DNA of 64,000 bases, from NCBI RefSeq assembly GCF_008630915.1, contig NZ_CP043909.1, forward strand, positions 992,001-1,056,000, in the 5' to 3' direction. The first letter of the stretch is position 1, and each line of letters opens with the position of its first letter. The position numbers were made by a program, and so were the translations under genes. This document shows, in pieces, positions 1-8,496 of this stretch. The notes beneath the pieces are model-generated. The model was given only the letters and a program-made list of their open reading frames with translations. It did not search any database and was not told the origin of the DNA. The stretch comes from Acinetobacter suaedae (lineage in GTDB: Bacteria > Pseudomonadota > Gammaproteobacteria > Pseudomonadales > Moraxellaceae).

Positions 1-298
1 AGTACTTGATCCATTAGCTGATAAGCTTGGTGCAGCACAAGGTGCTTCACGTGCTGCGGTTGATGCTGGTTTCGTACCAAATGACTTCCAAGTAGGTCAA
101 ACTGGTAAAATCGTTGCGCCTGACCTTTACATGGCGATCGGTATCTCAGGTGCAATCCAACACTTGGCTGGTATGAAAGATTCTAAAGTTATTGTTGCAA
201 TCAACAAAGACGAAGAAGCGCCAATCAACAGCGTTGCTGACTACTGGTTAGTTGGTGATTTGAACACTGTTGTTCCAGAGTTGGTTAGCAAGCTGTAA
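1..298 (+). CDS. etfA: Electron transfer flavoprotein subunit alpha, C-terminal part
   Basis: The window opens inside this gene; 98 codons and the stop are present. The residues form the FAD-binding C-terminal domain of EtfA, with the typical segments [30 protein letters not shown] and IQHLAGM. With EtfB, EtfA accepts electrons from acyl-CoA and other dehydrogenases and passes them to ETF-ubiquinone oxidoreductase. The partner etfB usually lies just upstream, outside this window. A strong hairpin terminator follows 25 bases after the stop, so this is the end of its transcription unit. Identification is secure despite the truncation by the window edge. Confidence 0.95.
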   Translation, partial: VLDPLADKLGAAQGASRAAVDAGFVPNDFQVGQTGKIVAPDLYMAIGISGAIQHLAGMKDSKVIVAINKDEEAPINSVADYWLVGDLNTVVPELVSKL

Positions 299-322
299 TT
301 TACAGTCTGCCACTTATTCAAG

Positions 323-361
323 AAAACGCCCTTGTGCTATAAATTGCGCAAGGGCGTTTTC
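323..361 (+). terminator. Rho-independent terminator of etfA
   Basis: A GC-rich stem (GAAAACGCCCTTG pairing with CAAGGGCGTTTTC) closes a loop of about 13 bases and ends in a T-rich tail. It sits directly after etfA. The start of the next gene lies at its 3' edge, so that gene needs its own promoter or depends on readthrough. Confidence 0.85.
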
Positions 362-375
362 TTATGGGTTTTCGG

Positions 376-1218
376 ATGAATATTGATTCTGCTGGTGAAA
401 TACAGGCACAGCATTTACATCGCTCTCTAGTCAGATTGGCCTTAGCTGATATGGCTCGTGATTATCTGTGCATTCGAGCGAAAAATCAGCATGGACTTTC
501 AAATATTCAAGTGAATCAGTTGCACATGGGGATAATTTTGTATGGGCAACAACAAATAAAGCTGTATAGCCAGCAGGTGAACCTTAGTGCAGGTGATCTG
601 TTTATTATCAAGCCAGATACAGTGGCTGATACAGTCAATATACCGGACCCGGAAACAGGCGAATATTTGACGATTCTGTTACCTATGTGTGAAGAGGTCA
701 TTCTCGCTGCGCAAATGATTTGGGCTAAACCAGTTACCGATAAAACCGATACGATTCTCCATTTTTCAATTAATGATTTTTCTCCCCATTTGCATGAGTG
801 GCAAGCTGCTTTATTTGAGCAAGATCTAGTAAAAGCACGTTTATGTATAGCGGCAATACTGGTGCAGCTATGCCAGCAGCAGTGTTCAGATGTACTTATT
901 GTTCCTCCTCCAAAACTCTCCCAACAGATTTACCAGTGGGTATTCGAACATCCACAGCATCAATGGCAATCTAGTGAAATTGAAGCTCGCTTAGGGGTAA
1001 GTAGTGCCACATTACGCCGTAAACTTAGTCAGGAACACAGCTCTTTAAGAGAAATTATCACTCATGCGCGTCTCGCCTATGCATTGGAACTGTTATATAC
1101 AAACAAGTTACCAATGAAGACCATTGCAGCACGATCAGGCTATCAATCGGTTGCGACCTTTCGAGAGCGCTTTATACGGCGTTATGAGGTTGATCCTGCT
1201 ATTTTATCTTTGTATTAA
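376..1218 (+). CDS. AraC-family transcriptional regulator
   Basis: This 280-residue protein has a two-part AraC layout. About residues 25-110 look like a cupin-type sensing domain (motif SAGDLFIIKPDTV). The last 100 residues carry two helix-turn-helix units, the first around SSEIEARLGVSSATLRRKL and the second around MKTIAARSGYQSVATFRERF with the usual family signature. I chose ATG 376; an ATG at 364 adds four codons but lies against the terminator tail. The next gene encodes a secreted metallo-hydrolase. Between them are two 11-bp direct repeats with 21-bp periodicity, as AraC-type activators use. I infer that it controls that gene. The ligand is unknown. Confidence 0.85.
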   Translation: MNIDSAGEIQAQHLHRSLVRLALADMARDYLCIRAKNQHGLSNIQVNQLHMGIILYGQQQIKLYSQQVNLSAGDLFIIKPDTVADTVNIPDPETGEYLTILLPMCEEVILAAQMIWAKPVTDKTDTILHFSINDFSPHLHEWQAALFEQDLVKARLCIAAILVQLCQQQCSDVLIVPPPKLSQQIYQWVFEHPQHQWQSSEIEARLGVSSATLRRKLSQEHSSLREIITHARLAYALELLYTNKLPMKTIAARSGYQSVATFRERFIRRYEVDPAILSLY

Positions 1219-1223
1219 GCTAA

Positions 1224-1255
1224 ATTGAGCGATTCACGTCGATGATTGAGCGATT
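1224..1255 (+). promoter_or_regulatory. Putative AraC-type operator: two direct repeats
   Basis: ATTGAGCGATT occurs at 1224-1234 and again, identically, at 1245-1255. The 21-bp period places both copies on the same face of the helix, as in AraC-family activator half-sites. The pair starts six bases after the regulator stop and lies 54 bases upstream of the MBL-fold gene. Binding is inferred, not shown. Confidence 0.55.
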
Positions 1256-1272
1256 TTGATCACTAAAAATAG

Positions 1273-1292
1273 TTAGATTGAAAACAATCTAA
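1273..1292. promoter_or_regulatory. Perfect inverted repeat upstream of the MBL gene
   Basis: TTAGATTG and CAATCTAA form perfect 8-bp arms around AAAA. The repeat ends four bases before the GAGG ribosome binding site at 1297-1300. It could be a second operator in the core promoter or a hairpin in the short leader; the sequence alone does not decide. Confidence 0.4.
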
Positions 1293-1308
1293 TATCGAGG
1301 TGATAAAT

Positions 1309-2265
1309 ATGAAATTATTGAAGCCAATCTTGATTGCATTACTTTTTAGTGCCGTTACAGTACATGCGGAATCTAGCTCACAGCTAAAGCAGGTGCCAGG
1401 TTATTTCTTACAACCGATTGGCAATTTGAAAGTCACAGCTCTATTTGATGGTGAGTTTGGCTTGCCCCGTAGTGATTTACTAGGAATTTCATCAGAAAAA
1501 GCCAATCAGTTATTTGCAGAAAGTTTTGTGCCTGTCGATGAGCATAATCAGATTGTGACCAATTTTTCCGCTTATCTGGTGCAAACCCCGACTCAGAACA
1601 TTTTAATTGATGCAGGCACTGCAAAATGTTTTGGTCCAAGCTTGGGTCATGTCCCTGAAAATTTAAAAAAGGCCGGTGTACAACCTAATCAGATTGATAC
1701 GGTTTTAATTACCCATGCTCATCCTGATCATTTATGTGGAATTAGCTTAGATGGAAAAATGCTTTATCCTAATGCCAAAGTCTATCTGGCTAAAGAAGAT
1801 GTGGATTACTGGACATCTACCCGAAATGAAGCAAAAGCTAGTAACTTCTTTAAACCTTTATTCAAAATGACGCGAGATGCATTAAAACCTTATCAGCAAG
1901 CAGGGCAATTGGTTGCTTTTAGTAAAGCTTCTTTTAATGTACCGAATGTGCAATTGATTACAACACATGGTCATACTGAAGGTCATTCTTCTTATCTGGT
2001 GGACGGACAGAATGGGCAGAAATTTTTAGGCTTAGGTGATGTGGTACATTATGCCGCCGTACAATTTCCATACCCTGAAGCCAGCTATAAACCAGATACT
2101 GATTCTAAACGTGCTATAGCAGTGCGTAAAAATATCTTTGAGCAAGCTTATCAAAACCAATGGTGGATTGGGGCTGCGCATGTGGCTTTCCCTGGGATTG
2201 GTCATATCGGTAAGAATGCCAAGGGGTATCAATGGATTCCAGCACAGTATCGTTCAGAAAATTAA
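1309..2265 (+). CDS. Secreted metallo-beta-lactamase-fold hydrolase
   Basis: This 318-residue protein begins with a signal peptide (residues 1-20, ending VHA), so it should act in the periplasm. The zinc-binding signature is clear: H136-A-H138-P-D140-H141, then THGHTEGH around residue 222, Asp244 in GLGDVVH, and a late His in AAHVAFPG. These are the ligands of the MBL fold as found in lactonases and related esterases. I start it at ATG 1309 because GAGG lies eight bases upstream; the in-frame GTG at 1300 overlaps that site. The substrate cannot be told. A lactone or ester hydrolase is possible; a class B antibiotic resistance enzyme is unlikely from the overall sequence. The adjacent AraC regulator and repeats suggest inducible expression. 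Confidence 0.85.
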   Translation: MKLLKPILIALLFSAVTVHAESSSQLKQVPGYFLQPIGNLKVTALFDGEFGLPRSDLLGISSEKANQLFAESFVPVDEHNQIVTNFSAYLVQTPTQNILIDAGTAKCFGPSLGHVPENLKKAGVQPNQIDTVLITHAHPDHLCGISLDGKMLYPNAKVYLAKEDVDYWTSTRNEAKASNFFKPLFKMTRDALKPYQQAGQLVAFSKASFNVPNVQLITTHGHTEGHSSYLVDGQNGQKFLGLGDVVHYAAVQFPYPEASYKPDTDSKRAIAVRKNIFEQAYQNQWWIGAAHVAFPGIGHIGKNAKGYQWIPAQYRSEN

Positions 2266-2432
2266 TGAGGACAGGGGTAATATAGGGCTGTTTTTAAGTT
2301 GAGTCCTCCTGTTGAGTTCAAAAGTTTTGAGATTGATCATTTCTTTTATAGAGCTATATTTTTATTTTAAAGTATTGATTTATATTGAGTCGATTTGAAT
2401 TATCCTTCATGGAGATATTTCAATTAAGTTGA

Positions 2433-2458
2433 AAAAGTGTACTTTATAGTACACTTTT
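2433..2458. promoter_or_regulatory. 26-bp palindrome with 11-bp perfect arms
   Basis: AAAAGTGTACT and AGTACACTTTT flank TTAT. The structure lies 167 bases after the MBL gene and 46 bases before the next start. The stem is rather A/T-rich and ends in TTTTGTT, so it may be a weak bidirectional terminator. It could equally be an operator for the downstream membrane protein. Confidence 0.4.
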
Positions 2459-2504
2459 GTTAAAATAGAGACTTCGATCCGTATTGGATAGGTTTTCTCC
2501 CCGA

Positions 2505-3152
2505 ATGAAATTTGATTTTCGCTTTAATTCTGTAGCGCTGGTTCTGTGCACGCTTTTGTTGGCGATTTTATATTTTGCTTTGACTCATGTTTCAGTATTA
2601 GCAACTTTGAATGTGCACTTTATTGAAAATTTTCAGGCAATTTTATTGCTGATCTGTGTGCCATTTACTTGGTTTTATATGAAACCTAAAACACTCACCG
2701 AACAGAAGAAATGGTTCTGGCTGTGGGCGATGGCATGGTGGTTGATGTTCTTTGGACGAAGTATTAGCTGGGGGCGTGATTATTTCCCTGAAGTTCCACA
2801 TTTGTATTTTAGAATGATTTCGATTGTCGTGATTGCTCCCGTAGTCTTTATGTTGTTTTCATCAAAATTACGCGCTGAAATTAAATACAAATTTCAATCG
2901 GTCAAATTTCCATTCTGGTATTTAATTATCGCAGTTACCTCGTTACTCTTTGCAGATAGTGTTGAACATCATCGTTTCATTGATACGTGGCTGTTTAATA
3001 GTGCGATTAACCCAGATATAGTAGAAGAACTATATGAGTTGCCATTTATTCTTGCCTTATTTTGTTCAGCTTTTTATTTTATGCAAAAAGATAAAAAATC
3101 TGTCGTTAAGATCTCGATTCCACATCTGGAGTCGCGACAACTTTCTCAGTAA
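2505..3152 (+). CDS. Uncharacterised multi-pass inner-membrane protein
   Basis: I do not recognise the family. The 215-residue product is strongly hydrophobic, with about six membrane segments beginning near residues 10-30, 45-60, 70-85, 105-120, 140-155 and 185-200. Polar stretches between them include GRSISWGRDYFP, DSVEHHR and EELYELPF, which could line a site inside the membrane. I use ATG 2505; an in-frame TTG at 2484 would add seven codons and has no better ribosome binding site. It stands alone between the MBL gene and gyrA. The C-terminal 25 residues are polar. No function is assigned. Confidence 0.6.
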   Translation: MKFDFRFNSVALVLCTLLLAILYFALTHVSVLATLNVHFIENFQAILLLICVPFTWFYMKPKTLTEQKKWFWLWAMAWWLMFFGRSISWGRDYFPEVPHLYFRMISIVVIAPVVFMLFSSKLRAEIKYKFQSVKFPFWYLIIAVTSLLFADSVEHHRFIDTWLFNSAINPDIVEELYELPFILALFCSAFYFMQKDKKSVVKISIPHLESRQLSQ

Positions 3153-3380
3153 AACATTTATATTTAGCGTTTTAAGTTGATTGTTTGCTGACTCTTGTAT
3201 TCTGTTGAAAGGATGACGTATCTGACAAGGATTGTTGATCTTTTATCCAAAAAGGTATTTTTTCTTTTTTTATCGTGATTTTTAGAATCTAGTAATTTTA
3301 AGTCTTTAATATCTATATGGTTTTTATTGTAAAAAAATGCTAATTTCACCAAGCTAAATTCCCTGTTAATCAGTTGTCTA

Positions 3381-3389
3381 TGCTATAAT
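3381..3389 (+). promoter_or_regulatory. Probable gyrA promoter, extended -10
   Basis: TGCTATAAT is an extended -10 element with the consensus TATAAT at 3384-3389, about 107 bases before gyrA. No good -35 hexamer lies 17 bases upstream, which an extended -10 can tolerate. The rest of the 344-base gap 3153-3496 is AT-rich and holds no gene I can support. Confidence 0.5.
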
Positions 3390-3496
3390 TCTCCGCTGTA
3401 TTTTTTATTTTTGGTTCAAGTTTTTTGAACTGAATTTTTGCAAGATTGAAGACATAAAAACAGGTAGAGCCTTCTACTTGTAAACAAGGAGTATGC

Positions 3497-6229
3497 ATGA
3501 GCGTATCGGAAATCAGACCGATTGCCATTGAGGACGAACTCAAGCATTCATATCTAGATTACGCAATGAGCGTAATTGTATCTCGTGCATTGCCAGATGT
3601 TAGAGACGGTCTAAAACCTGTTCATCGTCGTGTATTATTTGCAATGCATGAATTGGGCAATGATTATAACAAAGCGTACAAAAAGTCTGCCCGTGTTGTC
3701 GGGGATGTGATCGGTAAATATCACCCTCACGGTGATAGTGCTGTATACGAAACGATCGTCCGTATGGCACAGGACTTTAGCTTGCGCTACATGTTGGTTG
3801 ATGGTCAAGGTAACTTTGGTTCTGTCGATGGGGATAGCGCGGCAGCCATGCGTTATACCGAAGTCCGTATGCAAAAGTTAACTCACGAGATCTTAGCAGA
3901 CTTAGAAAAAGATACGGTTGACTGGGAAGATAACTACGATGGCTCTGAGCGTATTCCTCAGGTTATGCCAACACGTATTCCAAATCTTTTAATTAATGGT
4001 ACCACCGGTATTGCAGTTGGTATGGCGACCAATATGGCGCCACACAATATGACTGAAGTCGTGAATGCTTGTTTGGCTTATGCAAATAATCCGAATATTT
4101 CTGTTGAAGGTTTGATGGAGCATATTACGGGTCCTGATTTTCCTACAGGTGGTATCATTTACGGTAAATCAGGTATTGTGGACGCCTACCGCACAGGTAA
4201 AGGTCGTTTGCATATCCGTGGTAAGTATCATTTCGAAGAAGACCAGAAATCAGGTCGTACGACGATTGTCTTTACGGAAATTCCGTATCAGGTCAATAAA
4301 GCAAAAACCATTGAACGTATTGCTGAACTTGTCAAAGAAAAGAAACTCGAAGGTATTTCTGAGCTTCGTGATGAATCAGATAAAGAAGGGATGCGTATTG
4401 CAATCGATTTGAAGCGTGGAGAAAACGCTGAAGTCGTTGTGAATAATTTATTCTTGCATACTCAACTTCAAAATTCGTTCAGCATCAATATGGTTTGTCT
4501 AGACAACGGCCAGCCTAAATTGATGAACCTAAAAGATATTATTGCGGCATTTATTCGTCATCGCCAAGAAGTTGTGACGCGCCGTACTATGTTCGAATTA
4601 CGTAAAGCACGCGAGCGTGGTCATATCTTAGAAGGGTTGACGGTTGCTTTAGCCAATATTGATGAGATTATTGAAACCATCAAAACTTCAGCAAACCCTG
4701 CTGAAGCGCGTGAGCGTTTACAAGCAGGAGAGTGGGCTGGCGGTGGTGTGGTTGCTTTGCTGGAAAAAGCAGGTGCAATTTCAGTTCGTCCAGATGAAAT
4801 CGAAGGTGAAGATCCTGCTCGTCCATTTGGTTTAACTGGTGATGTTTATCGTTTATCACCGACACAAGTTGCAGCAATTCTTGAGCTTCGCCTACACCGT
4901 TTAACAGGTTTAGAACAAGATAAGTTACATGCTGAATATACTGAGATTTTAGGACAAATTGCAGAATTAACCGCAATTCTCAATGACTTTAACTTATTGA
5001 TGAATGTGATTCGTGAAGAACTTGCTCTAATTTTACAGCAGTATGGTGATGGTCGCCGCACTGAAATTGTTGAGTCAGGTGTTGACTTCTGTCGTGAAGA
5101 CTTAATTCCTGAAGAGCAAGTTGTATTGACTGTATCTCAAACGGGTTATGCAAAAACTCAACCGTTGTCAGATTACCAAGCTCAACGTCGTGGTGGTCGT
5201 GGTAAGTCCGCTACTGCAATGAAAGATGATGACATCATCCAACATTTGATTGTGGCGTCAAACCATGCAACTGTCTTGTGCTTTACTGATGTGGGTAAAG
5301 TTTATCGTTTACGTGTCTTCGAAGTACCTCAAGCATCTCGTGGTGCCAAAGGTCGTCCGATCATTAATTTATTACCTTTAGATGCGAATGAAGCTGTAAC
5401 TGCAATCTTGCCGTTGACAGAGTTTCCAGAAAATCACTATGTATTTATGGCAACGGCCTCAGGTACGGTGAAACGTGTGGAATTGGCACAATTCAGTAAT
5501 ATCCGTGCCAATGGTTTACGTGCAATTGAACTGAATGAAGAGGATACCTTGATTGGTGTTGCGATTACTGATGGTAATCAGCAAATCATGCTGTTCTCGA
5601 ATGAAGGTAAAGCAATTCGTTTTGCTGAAACTGATGTACGTGCAATGGGACGTACTGCGAAAGGTGTTCGCGGCATGCGAGTAACTTTAGCGGCTGCGGT
5701 GGATAGTGAAGACACAGATTTGGACAATGATGATTCGGATGATAATGATGATTCGTCTGATTCAAATGTATTGAGCCGTATCGTATCTCTCGTTGTTGTG
5801 CCTGAAACCGGTGAGGTGCTGTGTGCGAGTGCCAACGGTTATGGTAAACGTACTCCAGTGAATGACTTCCCGACCAAGAAGCGTGGTGGTAAGGGGGTAA
5901 TTGCGATTAAGACCTCTGAACGTAATGGTGAGCTTGTCGGTGCGGTGTCAATCGATGAAACCAAAGAGCTTATGTTGATTTCTGATGGTGGTACTTTAGT
6001 CCGTACTCGTGCTGCCGAGGTCGCAATGACTGGGCGTAATGCACAAGGTGTCCGTTTAATTCGTCTCAGCGATGCAGAAACATTGGTTGGTGTTGTTTCA
6101 ATTGATGCTGTTGAGGTAGAAGATGAGGATGAATTAGAGCTGATCGAAGGTGTAGAAAATCCAGAGGTGCAAACAGCAACTTCAGAGGAAGCTGCCGTAG
6201 AACCGAAAGATGATACGCCTGAAGCGTAA
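3497..6229 (+). CDS. gyrA: DNA gyrase subunit A
   Basis: GyrA breaks and rejoins DNA in the A2B2 gyrase, which adds negative supercoils using ATP. The 910 residues include the N-terminal breakage-reunion domain with catalytic Tyr120 (AAMRYTE), and the C-terminal beta-pinwheel with a GyrA box, QRRGGRG, near residue 560. The quinolone-determining region reads [10 protein letters not shown], with Ser81 and Glu85 (E. coli 83 and 87 positions), so the common resistance change at Ser81 is absent. A run of Asp and Ser of about 25 residues near 735-757 interrupts the pinwheel, and the tail is acidic. AAGGAG at 3486-3491 supports ATG 3497. It is transcribed alone and ends in a shared terminator. Confidence 0.98.
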   Translation: MSVSEIRPIAIEDELKHSYLDYAMSVIVSRALPDVRDGLKPVHRRVLFAMHELGNDYNKAYKKSARVVGDVIGKYHPHGDSAVYETIVRMAQDFSLRYMLVDGQGNFGSVDGDSAAAMRYTEVRMQKLTHEILADLEKDTVDWEDNYDGSERIPQVMPTRIPNLLINGTTGIAVGMATNMAPHNMTEVVNACLAYANNPNISVEGLMEHITGPDFPTGGIIYGKSGIVDAYRTGKGRLHIRGKYHFEEDQKSGRTTIVFTEIPYQVNKAKTIERIAELVKEKKLEGISELRDESDKEGMRIAIDLKRGENAEVVVNNLFLHTQLQNSFSINMVCLDNGQPKLMNLKDIIAAFIRHRQEVVTRRTMFELRKARERGHILEGLTVALANIDEIIETIKTSANPAEARERLQAGEWAGGGVVALLEKAGAISVRPDEIEGEDPARPFGLTGDVYRLSPTQVAAILELRLHRLTGLEQDKLHAEYTEILGQIAELTAILNDFNLLMNVIREELALILQQYGDGRRTEIVESGVDFCREDLIPEEQVVLTVSQTGYAKTQPLSDYQAQRRGGRGKSATAMKDDDIIQHLIVASNHATVLCFTDVGKVYRLRVFEVPQASRGAKGRPIINLLPLDANEAVTAILPLTEFPENHYVFMATASGTVKRVELAQFSNIRANGLRAIELNEEDTLIGVAITDGNQQIMLFSNEGKAIRFAETDVRAMGRTAKGVRGMRVTLAAAVDSEDTDLDNDDSDDNDDSSDSNVLSRIVSLVVVPETGEVLCASANGYGKRTPVNDFPTKKRGGKGVIAIKTSERNGELVGAVSIDETKELMLISDGGTLVRTRAAEVAMTGRNAQGVRLIRLSDAETLVGVVSIDAVEVEDEDELELIEGVENPEVQTATSEEAAVEPKDDTPEA

Positions 6230-6242
6230 ATCTATTCATCCT

Positions 6243-6272
6243 AAAAAAGGAAGCTATTTAGCTTCCTTTTTT
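6243..6272. terminator. Bidirectional terminator between gyrA and the exporter operon
   Basis: AAAAAAGGAAGCTA pairs perfectly with TAGCTTCCTTTTTT around a two-base loop. A-runs and T-runs on both sides allow it to work for gyrA on the plus strand and for the convergent permease gene, whose stop codon lies inside the stem. Confidence 0.85.
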
Positions 6273-7366
6273 ATTGGCTTTATGATGACTAAACGGTAAT
6301 AGGATAGTGCTAATAAGACTGCGCCAACTGTGCTGAGGTAAATAAGTTTGGGTACAACGATCGAGGTGGGTACACCCATTTGATTGAGTTGAACGAACAT
6401 TTGGACACCGTGTGTAGATGGTAAAGTCCATGCAAACCACTGCATCCATTCAGGCATGGCTGCATGTGGCCATGCAGCGCCAGTCAATAAGAATAAAGGA
6501 ATAGAAGTGACGACTACCAAATGTCCAACGCGTTCAGGCATATCGACGAGTGAACCAAGTAACATGCCAAGACCGATAACACAACTCACATAAATAGGAA
6601 CTGCGAGGAGCATGCCCCAAAAGTTCCCTCCATGTGGATATTCATATAGCCAAAACGTGAAACCATATAAATAAAGGCTTCCTAAACCACTAATTGTAAG
6701 GATGGTTGCAAATATTGCCCAAAACTCAACGGGTTGAGCAGACCAGCCTTGCTCGCGATAACTCGCAATAAGCATGGCTAAACCAAGCAAAATAGTTTGA
6801 TGAATGATTAGACTGGCAACAGCAGGGAAAATATAACTGCCATAACCTGATAAAGTGTTAAATAATGGAATATCATGGATTGGCATTTCAATTTCAAATT
6901 GGGAGGCTTCTCCAAATTTTTCCAAATGCTCTTTCAGTGTATATTCGATCGAGGTCGCAAGACCTGTAGCCGCTTCTTTAGTTTGTAAAAAATATGCCGT
7001 ACTGAGATAAAGCCCAATCCCTCCCATTTCCCCGCGTCTGAGGCTTTGACTTAGATTTTCTGGAAGTAATAAGATCGCTTCAGCTTTTTGGTTTTTCACC
7101 ATTTGTTCTGCTTCAAGGAAGTTCCCTGTGACAGCCTGTATCTGGATATGGGGGCTATTAGCAGTTTGACTAATAATTTTAGAGCTTAAAACACTTTGTT
7201 CCTCATCAACGATCACGATCGGAATATTTTCTGCAACTTGCGCTTTATAGGCGGTTGGATAGAAAAAGCTATACATGAGGATAGACGCAATCAGTGTGGT
7301 AAACACTGAATTATTCTTCACAATATTTTTGAAAGTTTGTTTGTAATAAAAGAAAAATGATTTCAT
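6254..7366 (-). CDS. ABC-2 type permease, second of two in the exporter operon
   Basis: This 370-residue membrane protein has the ABC-2 permease layout: one N-terminal membrane helix (about residues 20-38), a large extracytoplasmic domain to about 175, then five helices. The periplasmic domain opens with IPIVIVDEEQSVLS, typical of the YhhJ/YbhR class. The motif VVTSIPLFLLTGAAWP near the end is also family-typical. Its ATG overlaps the upstream permease stop by four bases (ATGA), which suggests translational coupling and a heterodimeric channel. HlyD and TolC genes precede both. No ATP-binding subunit is encoded in the operon, so the energy source is unexplained. Confidence 0.85.
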   Translation of the reverse strand: MKSFFFYYKQTFKNIVKNNSVFTTLIASILMYSFFYPTAYKAQVAENIPIVIVDEEQSVLSSKIISQTANSPHIQIQAVTGNFLEAEQMVKNQKAEAILLLPENLSQSLRRGEMGGIGLYLSTAYFLQTKEAATGLATSIEYTLKEHLEKFGEASQFEIEMPIHDIPLFNTLSGYGSYIFPAVASLIIHQTILLGLAMLIASYREQGWSAQPVEFWAIFATILTISGLGSLYLYGFTFWLYEYPHGGNFWGMLLAVPIYVSCVIGLGMLLGSLVDMPERVGHLVVVTSIPLFLLTGAAWPHAAMPEWMQWFAWTLPSTHGVQMFVQLNQMGVPTSIVVPKLIYLSTVGAVLLALSYYRLVIIKPIKKEAK

Positions 7367-8493
7367 GAGTGAATCTCCTGAACATTTTTCTTCAATAAAC
7401 GAAGACTTAATAAGCTAAATATCACTGCAAAAACGAGCAGAATAATGAAGGGTATAACTGAAATAATGACATCACTTCCAATGACCCACTGCTCGGTTTG
7501 TAGTTTTGCATAGGGGGTAAAAGGAATAATCATTGACCACAATTGTGTAAATGCAGGGGCATTATTTAAGGGAAGTGTTACACCAGCGAAACTCATGGAT
7601 GAGCCACCATAAAGTGCGATAAGACCAAAGCTTTTAGGCAGGTCTTTGGTTGCTAAAATAACGCTACTGCTCATCATGGCATAGGCAAAATAAAAGACAA
7701 ACTGAGCGCTCAAAAGAAAGCTAAGTGAGCCTGCGATAAAATAGCCTTTGACTTGGGTGAGCCAGAACATCCAGCACCATGTCCAGAAACAGAAAATCAG
7801 CACATAAAATAAAATTTTTCCGAAAAATCGAGAAACAATCTGTGTTGAACCTAACCATTCTGCAAAGGTATGACGCTTAAATTCTTGCCCGATCGCAAAT
7901 GCAATACAACAACATAGCAATAAATGGAGTACTGCAGGAACAATGAACGGTTCTAAAAATAGCTCATAACTCATGCTGGGGTTATACAGCATAGAGACTT
8001 TGACATGTGGTGTGGGAAATTCAGCATAAGGGATTTTATTAGCTAAATAACTATTACCTAAATAGTCGCCAATGGCATTGAGGGTACTACTTTGCATTGC
8101 TGAAGCAATGGTATTACCAATACTAAAAAAAGATTGGTTATACGCCATACTAATTTGAGTGTTTTTCGCCTGAACAAGCCGCTGCTCCGCACCTTCAGGA
8201 ATGAAAACAAAACCCCAAACCTGAGTATTATTAATCATATGTTCAACTTCATCTTGACTTGAACTGATGGTTTTTACGCTTAGACTTGGGTTAATACTGA
8301 GGTTGTGAATGATTTGTCGACTTAACTGGCTTTGATCTTGATCAACAATGGCAATCGGTAAGTGCTCAGCTTTTCCAGCCGAAAGCATGCTGGTAAAAAA
8401 GATGATGATCAATAAAGGCATAATGATTGCCATAAATGCATCTACTTTATGGCATTTTAAATAACGCAACTCTCGAAGCATTGCAGCAAACAT
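7363..8493 (-). CDS. ABC-2 type permease, first of two in the exporter operon
   Basis: The 376-residue product shares the layout of its downstream partner: a membrane helix at about 20-38, a periplasmic domain starting LPIAIVDQDQSQLS, then five helices in the C-terminal half. The two are probably distant paralogues that pair. The start lies three bases after the hlyD-like stop, so all genes of the operon are tightly packed. The family normally works with a cytoplasmic ATPase (as in YbhF with YbhS/YbhR), but no Walker A motif occurs here or beside it. Likely role: export of a drug or other small molecule through the HlyD-TolC conduit. The substrate is unknown. Confidence 0.85.
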   Translation of the reverse strand: MFAAMLRELRYLKCHKVDAFMAIIMPLLIIIFFTSMLSAGKAEHLPIAIVDQDQSQLSRQIIHNLSINPSLSVKTISSSQDEVEHMINNTQVWGFVFIPEGAEQRLVQAKNTQISMAYNQSFFSIGNTIASAMQSSTLNAIGDYLGNSYLANKIPYAEFPTPHVKVSMLYNPSMSYELFLEPFIVPAVLHLLLCCCIAFAIGQEFKRHTFAEWLGSTQIVSRFFGKILFYVLIFCFWTWCWMFWLTQVKGYFIAGSLSFLLSAQFVFYFAYAMMSSSVILATKDLPKSFGLIALYGGSSMSFAGVTLPLNNAPAFTQLWSMIIPFTPYAKLQTEQWVIGSDVIISVIPFIILLVFAVIFSLLSLRLLKKNVQEIHS

Positions 8494-8496
8494 TGG

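Noticed and set aside
1300..1308. GTG start for the MBL gene
   Set aside because: GTG 1300 is part of the GAGGTG ribosome site; ATG 1309 has correct spacing and begins the signal peptide.
3164..3352. 62-codon minus-strand open frame before gyrA
   Set aside because: No ribosome site, Lys/Asn-rich as expected for AT-rich non-coding DNA, and overlaps the gyrA control region.
3737..3760. Possible quinolone-resistance mutation in gyrA
   Set aside because: Ser81 and Glu85 are the usual sensitive-type residues for this group.
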